Shown piece after piece: positions 5,417 to 11,751 of a DNA stretch of 16,204 nucleotides. Under the pieces are notes generated by a model that had not been told where the DNA came from, made no database searches, and worked only from the letters and a program-made list of their open reading frames with translations. This DNA comes from UBA2093 sp044340485 (lineage in GTDB: Bacteria > Actinomycetota > Acidimicrobiia > Acidimicrobiales > Ilumatobacteraceae). The translations under genes were made by a program, and so were the position numbers. The stretch's first letter is position 1, and the number at the start of each line of letters is the position of its first letter. The DNA lies in contig JBIITN010000034.1 in the NCBI GenBank assembly GCA_044340485.1, forward strand, positions 1 through 16,204, given 5' to 3'.

Positions 5417-6793
5417 GTGTCTGATCATGAAGCATTGTGGAATGCCACATCACAATTGCTGAAGGCACAGGTGTCAGAAGGTGTGTGGTACTCCACATTC
5501 AACGACGTTCTTGCGCTTGCGAGCGACGAAGACTCCCTTCGCATCCAGGTACCAAATGCTCACGTGCGCGACCGCATTGTTACCCGTTATCGCCCACTTG
5601 TTCTCGATGCACTTGATGAAATCGGCGAAAGCGATCGTGAACTTATCGTCGAAATCGGTGCCGCACATTCTTCCATCATCAATGTTGACTCCGACAGCTC
5701 ATCGTCGACATCTTCTTCCGACACAAACAGTGAAAACACAGCAAAAGCCAGTAACGGTAAGGGTTTGGTCGTAGGCCTGAATCCTCGTTACACCTTTGAC
5801 AATTTCGTGAAAGGTGCCTCAAACCAGTTCGCTCTTGCGGCCGCGTTGCGTGTTGCAGAAACCCCAGCGCGTTCATACAACCCGCTGTTCATTTACGGTT
5901 CAGCTGGTCTTGGCAAGACTCACCTGTTGCAGGCCATTGGTTGGTACGTGCATGATCACTACGCCCACTACGAAGTTCGTTACGTCTCTACCGAAACATT
6001 TTTGAATGAATACGTCGATGCGATTCGTACAAACACCACTGCTGCGTTCAAACGCCGCTATCGCGATGTCGATGTTCTCCTCATTGACGACATCCAGTTC
6101 ATGGAAGGAAAAGAAGGTCTTCAGGAAGAGTTTTTCCACACCTTCAACTCGCTCCACGGAGCCAACAAACAGATCGTCATTTCCTCTGATCGCATGCCAG
6201 ATGCAATTCCCACCCTGGAAGATCGCCTTCGTGGCCGCTTCCGTTGGGGTCTCATCACCGACATTCAGCCACCAGATCTCGAGACCCGTCTTGCGATTTT
6301 GCGAAATAAGGCCGAACGCGACAACACCCCACTCGACGCCGAGGTGCTCGAGTTCATTGCTTCCAACATCACCTCCAACATCCGTGAATTGGAAGGTGCT
6401 CTCATCCGCATCACCGCCTATGCCAACCTCACCCGCGAACCAGCAACGGTGGATATGGCAAAGCAACAATTGAGCGATCTCTTAACCGAATCAGCGCCTA
6501 AAAATCGCACCGACGAGGAAATGCTTGCTGAAATGGCAGACATCCTTGGGTTCACCGTGGAGTCGCTCAAAGGCAAGAGCCGCCAACGACCACTCGTAGC
6601 TGCCCGCCAGATCTCGATGTATGTCTTCCGAGACATGACCGAGTTGTCGTACCCGGCAATTGCTCGATTGTTCGGTGGTCGCGACCACACCACCGTGATC
6701 CACGCAGTGGAAAAGACTCAACGGTTGATGCGTGAAAACAAAGCCACGTATGACCAAGTCACCAGCATTATCACCCAATTGAAGAGTTCATAA
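5417..6793 (+). CDS. dnaA: chromosomal replication initiator DnaA
   Basis: DnaA binds DnaA boxes, forms an ATP-dependent filament, opens oriC and brings in the helicase. The 458-aa product has domain I (1-85, WNATSQLLKAQVSEGVWYSTF), a short Ser-rich domain II (about 88-112), the AAA+ domain III starting NPRYTFDNFV (122-131), with Walker A GSAGLGKTH (161-169), Walker B LLIDDIQF (221-228) and an arginine-finger region after RLRGRF, and the DNA-binding domain IV with the signature GRDHTTVIHA (421-430). The start is GTG 5417: it has a GGGAG signal, and upstream sequence in frame crosses the DnaA boxes and does not look like protein. Its codons are unusually rich in C at the third position compared with dnaN, which follows. 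A dyad lies just past its stop. Confidence 0.98.
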   Translation: MSDHEALWNATSQLLKAQVSEGVWYSTFNDVLALASDEDSLRIQVPNAHVRDRIVTRYRPLVLDALDEIGESDRELIVEIGAAHSSIINVDSDSSSSTSSSDTNSENTAKASNGKGLVVGLNPRYTFDNFVKGASNQFALAAALRVAETPARSYNPLFIYGSAGLGKTHLLQAIGWYVHDHYAHYEVRYVSTETFLNEYVDAIRTNTTAAFKRRYRDVDVLLIDDIQFMEGKEGLQEEFFHTFNSLHGANKQIVISSDRMPDAIPTLEDRLRGRFRWGLITDIQPPDLETRLAILRNKAERDNTPLDAEVLEFIASNITSNIRELEGALIRITAYANLTREPATVDMAKQQLSDLLTESAPKNRTDEEMLAEMADILGFTVESLKGKSRQRPLVAARQISMYVFRDMTELSYPAIARLFGGRDHTTVIHAVEKTQRLMRENKATYDQVTSIITQLKSS

Positions 6794-6803
6794 CATGTCT
6801 CAA

Positions 6804-6835
6804 CCCCGTGTGGACAGCCTGTGAATCACACGGGG
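6804..6835 (+). terminator. stem-loop after dnaA, possible terminator
   Basis: CCCCGTGTG (6804-6812) and CACACGGGG (6827-6835) form a perfect GC-rich 9-bp stem with a 14-nt loop, starting 10 nt after the dnaA stop. No T-run follows, so a Rho-independent role is uncertain. The left arm also contains a weak DnaA-like box, so it could equally be part of the origin. Confidence 0.5.
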
Positions 6836-6919
6836 ACAACATGTCATTCATATGGGATAACGCAGCGGTTGCCCACACATCACCCACACCCAACGAAATG
6901 ACACACGTGCAACATGTGA

Positions 6920-6964
6920 CAACACCACTGCACTCATACACACGCCAGTGTCATGCTGGTGTTG
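6920..6964. repeat. inverted repeat in dnaA-dnaN spacer
   Basis: CAACACCA (6920-6927) and TGGTGTTG (6957-6964) are perfect 8-bp arms separated by 29 bp. Inside them CACTG (6926-6930) and CAGTG (6946-6950) give a competing smaller stem. Possible operator or origin element. Confidence 0.45.
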
Positions 6965-6998
6965 GGATTGCCAATGTTTCCCACAATCCACAGCACTT

Positions 6999-7045
6999 AT
7001 TACCACTATTAGACATATGACATTCATATCGATACCAGTGGTAAT
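6999..7045. repeat. inverted repeat upstream of dnaN promoter
   Basis: ATTACCACT (6999-7007) and AGTGGTAAT (7037-7045) are perfect 9-bp arms, again separated by 29 bp. The right arm ends at the place where a -35 element for the candidate dnaN promoter would lie (7045-7050), which fits an operator. The spacer is AT-rich with ATATG/CATAT steps. Confidence 0.5.
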
Positions 7046-7067
7046 CAGCCCAAACCACAGCACCATC

Positions 7068-7073
7068 TACAAT
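7068..7073 (+). promoter_or_regulatory. candidate -10 element of dnaN
   Basis: TACAAT, 5 of 6 to TATAAT, 27 nt before the dnaN ATG, with no clear -35. The resulting leader of about 20 nt would carry the AGGAAAG ribosome site at 7087-7093. Confidence 0.4.
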
Positions 7074-7100
7074 CAAAGAATCTGACAGGAAAGAACGCCG

Positions 7101-8192
7101 ATGAAATTCAGAAGCGAACAAGGGATTTTGGCCGAGGCATTAGGAGCTCTTGCACGTATTGCCTCCACCCGTAATGCCGGTACTCCCGCATTGTCAGGAG
7201 TCAAGATGCAATTGTCGGGTGACACACTTTCTATGTCAAGCACCGACAACGACATCGCGTTGCAATTTACGGTTCCAGTTGGTGGCGAATCTGATGGCAC
7301 GACGTTGTTGAATGCGCGCCTCTTTAATGAAATCGTGCGCTCGCTTCCAGCGGGAAAGATCACCGTTGACGTGTCGGGTGAAACAGCCTCGTTGTCGTCT
7401 GGTCGATCACAGTTCACAGTTCACACGTTGAACGATATGGAATTTCCTCGTCTCGCACCCGCTCCCACCAATCCAGTCACGTTGCCGTCAAAAGATTTGA
7501 AGCACGCATTGTCACAAGTTGTGCGAGCAGCAAGCGACGATATCAACAAACAAAACCTCACTGCCGTGTTGCTGTCATCTGAGGCCGGCGCATTTCGTCT
7601 TGTTGCAACCGATGGTTTCCGTCTTGCAGTACGTGATCTACCCGACACCACGATCTTGGCAAATGATTCAACGTTTCTTATTCCAAGCCGAGCGTTTATT
7701 GAACTGCAGCGTTTGCTAGACCTCAGTGACGAAGTATCAATTCGTTTTGGTGAACTTGAGACAACATTTGAGTCACCAACAATGCAACTCACCACACGTC
7801 TTATTAACGCTACATATCCGCAATACAAACCGTTGATCGAATCACCGTGTCCAAACAAGTGCATTACCGAACGCATTCCCTTTATGGAAGCTGTTCGTCG
7901 AAGCCAGGTGTTTGCACGTGACAATACGCCTGTACGCATCACGATGAATAACGATGGTATTCGCTTGATGGTGCAAACAACTGATGGCAACACCAGTGTT
8001 GAAGATGTTGATGCGTCATACAACGGCGAAGAAATCACGCTGGCATTTAACCCCGCGTATTTGCACGACGGCGCCGACGCAATCACTAGTGACGAAATTT
8101 CGATCGAAACAAATTTGTCAAACAAGCCCGCTGTGTTGCGCGGTGTAAACGATTCCACATATTTGTATTTGTTAATGCCACAACGCATCTGA
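7101..8192 (+). CDS. dnaN: DNA polymerase III beta sliding clamp
   Basis: The beta clamp forms a ring around DNA and tethers polymerase III and repair proteins. The 363-aa product starts MKFRSEQGILAEALGALARI, has the three-fold repeated clamp domains (about 1-115, 125-245, 250-363), contains LVATDGFRLAVRD in domain 2, and ends YLYLLMPQRI, matching the conserved C-terminal motif that lines the partner-binding pocket. Length is standard. The ATG at 7101 is preceded by AGGAAAG at 7087-7093, spacing 7 nt. An inverted repeat spans its stop codon. Codon use is richer in A/T at third positions than in dnaA. Confidence 0.98.
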   Translation: MKFRSEQGILAEALGALARIASTRNAGTPALSGVKMQLSGDTLSMSSTDNDIALQFTVPVGGESDGTTLLNARLFNEIVRSLPAGKITVDVSGETASLSSGRSQFTVHTLNDMEFPRLAPAPTNPVTLPSKDLKHALSQVVRAASDDINKQNLTAVLLSSEAGAFRLVATDGFRLAVRDLPDTTILANDSTFLIPSRAFIELQRLLDLSDEVSIRFGELETTFESPTMQLTTRLINATYPQYKPLIESPCPNKCITERIPFMEAVRRSQVFARDNTPVRITMNNDGIRLMVQTTDGNTSVEDVDASYNGEEITLAFNPAYLHDGADAITSDEISIETNLSNKPAVLRGVNDSTYLYLLMPQRI

Positions 8193-8208
8193 TGCGTTAT
8201 TGCAATAA
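8182..8208 (+). terminator. inverted repeat across the dnaN stop codon
   Basis: AACGCATC (8182-8189), T, GATGCGTT (8191-8198) are perfect arms centred on the TGA stop of dnaN. A realistic RNA hairpin is six base pairs with a five-base loop holding the stop codon. A palindrome TTATTGCAATAA (8197-8208) overlaps its end. The weak T content makes strong termination doubtful; it may reduce read-through into recF or stabilise dnaN mRNA. Confidence 0.45.
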
Positions 8209-8226
8209 AGCAGTATGTAAATAGTC

Positions 8227-9303
8227 ATGGTCATACGTCGTATCGAACTCACGAACTTTCGTGTGTACGAACACGTTGTTCTAGATCTCCACAGTGGTGT
8301 TACTGCGATCATCGGAAAAAATGGTCAAGGAAAAACATCACTGGCTGAAGCAATGAGTTATCTCGCAACACTTGCAAGTTTTCGGGGCGTGCCAAATGAG
8401 GCACTAGTTCGTGAGGGCACAGACACCGCATACATACGCGCCGACATTCGTCATGATGATGGACGAGAAATTTTGGTGGAAGCCGAAATCAATCGGGCCG
8501 GACGAAACCGTGTGCTGGTAAACAAGCAACGACTGGCACGCGTTCGTGATCTTTTGGGTGTTGTGCGCACGACAGTGTTTGCGCCAACAGATTTAGGAAT
8601 GGTGTTTGAAGGCCCATCAACACGACGCACTTTGTTAGACGATGCGCTTGTAGCACTCACACCATCAAACGACGCTGTGCGATTGGAAGTAGATCGCATT
8701 GTGCGCCAACGAAATGTCCTTCTTCGCCAATCGGGTGGTCGACTCACCGACGACATCGCAATGACACTTGATGTGTGGGATCAAAAATTTGCACAATCAG
8801 GAACCGTGCTCGGAGATGCACGCGCGCGCCTTGTGGCTCAACTCACCCCGCATGTGTGCCGCGCGTATGAACTACTCGCGGGCGAGCCCACCCGTATCGA
8901 TGTGATGTATGAACCCCAATGGCGCATTATTGGGCTGGCCCACGCTCTGGCCGAGGCGCGCGGTGAAGATCTACGTCGTGGCGTGTCGACGGTGGGACCC
9001 CATCGCGACGACGTGGTGCTCCACATAAAGGGCATGTCCGCGCGGTCCCATGCCTCACAGGGAGAGAGCCGCACGTTGGCCCTTGCTGTGCGCCTTGGCA
9101 TTCATACCCTGGTCACCGAGCACGTGGGCACCCCGCCGCTATTGGTTCTCGACGACGTGTTGTCAGAGCTCGATGCCTCGCGGGCCGAAGCGTTGTTACG
9201 TCACATGCCCCCAGGCCAGGTGGTGATTACCTCGGCCACAGTTTTGCCACCAGCGGCCCACCCCGATGCCACACTGGTGATCGACCACGGCACCATTACC
9301 TGA
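8227..9303 (+). CDS. recF: DNA replication and repair ATPase RecF
   Basis: RecF is an SMC/ABC-like ATPase that, with RecO and RecR, loads RecA at single-strand gaps. The 358-aa product carries IRRIELTNFRVY (3-14), Walker A GKNGQGKT (30-37), VGPHRDD (256-262), the ABC signature SQGESRT (277-283), Walker B LLVLDD (305-310) and the D-loop SELD (313-316). All ATPase motifs look intact and length is typical. The ATG at 8227 is 34 nt after dnaN with no clear Shine-Dalgarno. From about position 8830 the codons become richer in G/C than in the first half, which I take as ordinary variation. No gnd gene separates dnaN from recF, unlike in mycobacteria. Confidence 0.97.
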   Translation: MVIRRIELTNFRVYEHVVLDLHSGVTAIIGKNGQGKTSLAEAMSYLATLASFRGVPNEALVREGTDTAYIRADIRHDDGREILVEAEINRAGRNRVLVNKQRLARVRDLLGVVRTTVFAPTDLGMVFEGPSTRRTLLDDALVALTPSNDAVRLEVDRIVRQRNVLLRQSGGRLTDDIAMTLDVWDQKFAQSGTVLGDARARLVAQLTPHVCRAYELLAGEPTRIDVMYEPQWRIIGLAHALAEARGEDLRRGVSTVGPHRDDVVLHIKGMSARSHASQGESRTLALAVRLGIHTLVTEHVGTPPLLVLDDVLSELDASRAEALLRHMPPGQVVITSATVLPPAAHPDATLVIDHGTIT

Positions 9304-9327
9304 GCACTATCACTGAACCACCCGAAC

Positions 9328-9654
9328 ATGAACGACTTTTCACACAACCGCCAGCCCAAAGACCCCGTTCCATTGTCGGAGCACCTCAACACCGCCATGC
9401 GCCGAATCAACATGGGCGACACTCAGGCTGTAGGGGGATTATTCGGACAATGGCGCGAGATCGTGGGTGACCCCATCGCCGACAATGTCACTCCCGTGCG
9501 CCTCGACGACAAACGATTAGTTGTAGAGGTCAGCGAACCTGCATGGGCGACGCAATTTAAGTTCCTCGAACAACAAGTAATTCACACATTGCGCGAGCGA
9601 CTTGGTGACGTTGTCGACGTCATTGATGTTCGTGTGTCACGCGCACGCCGATAG
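9328..9654 (+). CDS. dciA: DUF721 protein, DciA-like helicase loader/operator
   Basis: DUF721 proteins between recF and gyrB are the actinobacterial DciA family, which supports loading of the replicative helicase DnaB in bacteria lacking DnaC or DnaI. The 108-aa product shows the domain core: LFGQWREIVGDPIADNVTPV (about 38-57), RLVVEVSEPAWATQFKFLE (63-81) and a final basic VDVRVSRARR-type tail. It begins 24 nt after recF, in the same reading frame after the recF stop. ATG 9328 is the only reasonable start; no Shine-Dalgarno is clear. Its short basic N-terminus lacks any added domain. The family match is firm; the loader role is by homology. Confidence 0.88.
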   Translation: MNDFSHNRQPKDPVPLSEHLNTAMRRINMGDTQAVGGLFGQWREIVGDPIADNVTPVRLDDKRLVVEVSEPAWATQFKFLEQQVIHTLRERLGDVVDVIDVRVSRARR

Positions 9655-9663
9655 CAAACATAT

Positions 9664-9682
9664 TTCTCATAAATCGTGAGAA
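9664..9682. repeat. small inverted repeat before gyrB
   Basis: TTCTCA (9664-9669) and TGAGAA (9677-9682), perfect 6-bp arms with a 7-nt spacer, 9 nt after the dciA stop. Possible weak hairpin or operator in the 114-bp dciA-gyrB spacer. Confidence 0.35.
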
Positions 9683-9693
9683 CACTTTGCGAC

Positions 9694-9731
9694 AAACAGC
9701 AAATAGCACTGTTGTAAACAGCAAATAGCAC
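9694..9731. repeat. two 16-bp direct repeats upstream of gyrB
   Basis: AAACAGCAAATAGCAC occurs exactly twice, at 9694-9709 and 9716-9731, a 22-bp period or about two helical turns. The copies end 22 bp before the candidate -10 of gyrB. This spacing suits a protein binding twice on the same DNA face, for example a regulator of gyrase expression. No known operator consensus is recognised. Confidence 0.65.
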
Positions 9732-9752
9732 CGTAATAAATAGACAACTTGG

Positions 9753-9758
9753 TAGGAT
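9753..9758 (+). promoter_or_regulatory. candidate -10 element of gyrB
   Basis: TAGGAT, 10 nt before the gyrB ATG. Transcription would start only a few bases before ATG, giving a nearly leaderless mRNA. No good -35 is visible; the direct repeats may bring an activator instead. The same bases include AGGA, so a distant Shine-Dalgarno is the alternative reading. Confidence 0.35.
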
Positions 9759-9768
9759 GTGAAGCAGC

Positions 9769-11739
9769 ATGGCTGCAGCAAAAAAGTCGCCGTCGAAGAA
9801 CCCCACCGCCGATTACGGCGCGAAAGATATTCAGGTTCTCGAAGGTCTAGATCCCGTTCGTAAACGTCCCGGTATGTATATCGGAAGCACCGGATTAGCC
9901 GGGCTTCACCATCTCATCTGGGAGGTTGTCGACAACTCCATCGATGAAGCAATGGCGGGTTTTTGTACCCGCGTGGGCATCACTCTCACCGACGACGGTG
10001 GCTGTTGCGTGGATGACAACGGTCGCGGAATCCCTGTCGATCCCTACCCGTCGGGACCACACAAGGGTAAAAGTGCCGCCGAGGTTGTTCTCACCGTGTT
10101 GCACGCAGGTGGCAAATTTGGCGGCGAGGGGTACAAGGTGTCGGGCGGCCTTCACGGTGTGGGCGTCAGCGTGGTCAATGCGCTCTCTAGCCGTGTGCTT
10201 CTTGAAATCGATCGCGACGGCGACCGCTATCAGCAAGAGTTTCGCGACGGCGGCAAGCCCAAATCAAAACTTGCCAAGGTCGGTAAAACTCCTGCGAAAG
10301 GTCGAAAGACTGGCACCACCGTCACGTTCTGGCCAGACGCCACCATCTTTGCGTCTGAAGGAACAGAGTTTGTTGCGCGCACCGTGCTCGAGCGTTTGCA
10401 GACCATGGCGTTTCTCAACAAGAGCTTGGAAGTGGTGTTCACCGACGAACGTCCCAGCAAAGAACAAACCGTCACTTATCAATACAAGGGCGGCATTGTC
10501 GACTTTGTGAAGCACTTGAACGCGTCGAAAGAGTCGTTGTTTAACAAAGTTGCGCACTTCGAAGAAGAAGATGAAGACGAAGGCCAAGAAATAGGTGTAG
10601 CCATTCAGTGGAACACCGGTTACTACGAAGGCATTCACGGATACGCAAACGGCATTTCCACCATTGAAGGCGGCATGCACGTTGAAGGGTTCAAGACCGC
10701 GCTGACATCAGTGATCAACAAGTACGCACGCGACAAAAACTTGTTGAAAGAAAAAGACGACAATCTTCTTGGTGAAGACATTCGTGAAGGCATAACCGCC
10801 ATCATCGCGGTGAAGTTGCGCGAGCCACAGTTTGAAGGACAAACAAAAGCAAAACTGGGCAACGTGTCCATGCGCTCGTTTGTGCAAAAGAGCACCAACA
10901 AATACTTGGCCGAATGGCTTGAAGAAAATCCCACCGAAGCAAACCGTGTTGTCAAAAAAGCAATCGCTGCAGCACAAGCGCGTCTTGCAGCAAAGAACGC
11001 ACGTAATGCAGTGCGTCGTAAGACGGCGTTGTCTGGTGCGGGTATGCCCGACAAGTTAAAAGACTGTTCGAGTGGCAAACCAGACGAAAGCGAATTGTTC
11101 ATTGTGGAAGGTGACTCGGCTGGCGGTACCGCAGTCGACGCACGTGATCCGCGCACACAAGCAATTCTGCCTATTCGCGGAAAGATCTTGAACGTCGAAC
11201 GTGCGCGGCTCGACAAGATGTTGAAGAACAACGAAATTCAGGCACTCATTACAGCAATCGGTGGTGGCGTAGGCGACGAGTTCGATGTCACCAAGGCGCG
11301 GTATCACAAGATCATCGCGTTGGCAGACGCCGATGTTGATGGCAGCCACATTCGTACGTTGTTGCTCACGTTCTTTTACCGGCAGATGCGTCCGCTGGTA
11401 GAAGCGGGTTACATCTACATCGCTCAACCGCCGTTGTATTCAACCGAGATTGGCAAAGAAAAGATCTATCTCAAAGATGATGTCGCAAAGGGCGAGTTCT
11501 TAAAAGAAAAGCCCAACCACAAAAAAGAGTTCCAGCGACTCAAAGGTTTGGGTGAAATGGACTGGCAAGAACTGCGTAGCACCACCATGGACTCCACATC
11601 ACGCACGTTGTTGCAAGTGACGGTGGAAGAAGCAGCAATTGCAGACGAAGTAGTGAGTGTGCTCATGGGCGACGACGTCGAGAGTCGCAAAAAGTTCATC
11701 ACCACAAACGCACGTGACGTGCGCAACTTGGACTTCTAA
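9769..11739 (+). CDS. gyrB: DNA gyrase subunit B
   Basis: GyrB is the ATPase subunit of gyrase, which adds negative supercoils. The 656-aa product starts with a basic Lys/Ser peptide, then the GHKL ATPase domain with EVVDNSIDEAMAG (52-64), VDDNGRGIPV (81-90) and the ATP-lid GGLHGVG (126-132), the transducer domain, and the TOPRIM domain with EGDSAGG and DADVDGSHIRTLL, ending in the GyrA-binding region. ILPIRGKILNVE follows EGDSAGG as in GyrB. Length is usual for an actinobacterial GyrB without the insertion seen in proteobacteria. The ATG 9769 is the family start. It is probably co-transcribed with gyrA, 12 bp downstream. Confidence 0.98.
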   Translation: MAAAKKSPSKNPTADYGAKDIQVLEGLDPVRKRPGMYIGSTGLAGLHHLIWEVVDNSIDEAMAGFCTRVGITLTDDGGCCVDDNGRGIPVDPYPSGPHKGKSAAEVVLTVLHAGGKFGGEGYKVSGGLHGVGVSVVNALSSRVLLEIDRDGDRYQQEFRDGGKPKSKLAKVGKTPAKGRKTGTTVTFWPDATIFASEGTEFVARTVLERLQTMAFLNKSLEVVFTDERPSKEQTVTYQYKGGIVDFVKHLNASKESLFNKVAHFEEEDEDEGQEIGVAIQWNTGYYEGIHGYANGISTIEGGMHVEGFKTALTSVINKYARDKNLLKEKDDNLLGEDIREGITAIIAVKLREPQFEGQTKAKLGNVSMRSFVQKSTNKYLAEWLEENPTEANRVVKKAIAAAQARLAAKNARNAVRRKTALSGAGMPDKLKDCSSGKPDESELFIVEGDSAGGTAVDARDPRTQAILPIRGKILNVERARLDKMLKNNEIQALITAIGGGVGDEFDVTKARYHKIIALADADVDGSHIRTLLLTFFYRQMRPLVEAGYIYIAQPPLYSTEIGKEKIYLKDDVAKGEFLKEKPNHKKEFQRLKGLGEMDWQELRSTTMDSTSRTLLQVTVEEAAIADEVVSVLMGDDVESRKKFITTNARDVRNLDF

Positions 11740-11744
11740 AGGGG
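11738..11744 (+). promoter_or_regulatory. ribosome binding site of gyrA
   Basis: AAAGGGG overlaps the gyrB TAA and lies 7 nt before the ATG at 11752. It favours that ATG over the in-frame TTG at 11746, which would be only 1 nt away from the site. Confidence 0.7.
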
Positions 11745-11751
11745 ATTGACA

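Larger units (their letters stand above)
6794..7100. other. dnaA-dnaN spacer, no gene; possible second part of oriC
   Basis: These 307 bp have no convincing coding sequence. They contain three perfect dyads (listed separately), a repeated CATTCATAT (6845-6853 and 7021-7029), a repeated AACATGTC (6792-6799 and 6838-6845), CA-rich runs, and DnaA-like boxes matching at 7 of 9 positions: CTGTCCACA (minus, 6809-6817), TTTCCCACA (6977-6985) and CAATCCACA (6984-6992). The AT-rich part around 6996-7035 could be an unwinding element. Mycobacterium and Streptomyces place oriC here, so an origin role is plausible, but the boxes are weaker than those upstream of dnaA. Confidence 0.5.

Noticed and set aside
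5900..6469. 189-codon open frame on the minus strand within dnaA
   Set aside because: Lies entirely opposite conserved DnaA motifs; no features of its own.
7421..8188. 255-codon open frame on the minus strand within dnaN
   Set aside because: Shadow of the dnaN coding frame; Ser/Arg-rich product with no family features and no ribosome site.
10635..11231. 198-codon open frame on the minus strand within gyrB
   Set aside because: Antisense shadow of a conserved gene; composition reflects gyrB codons.
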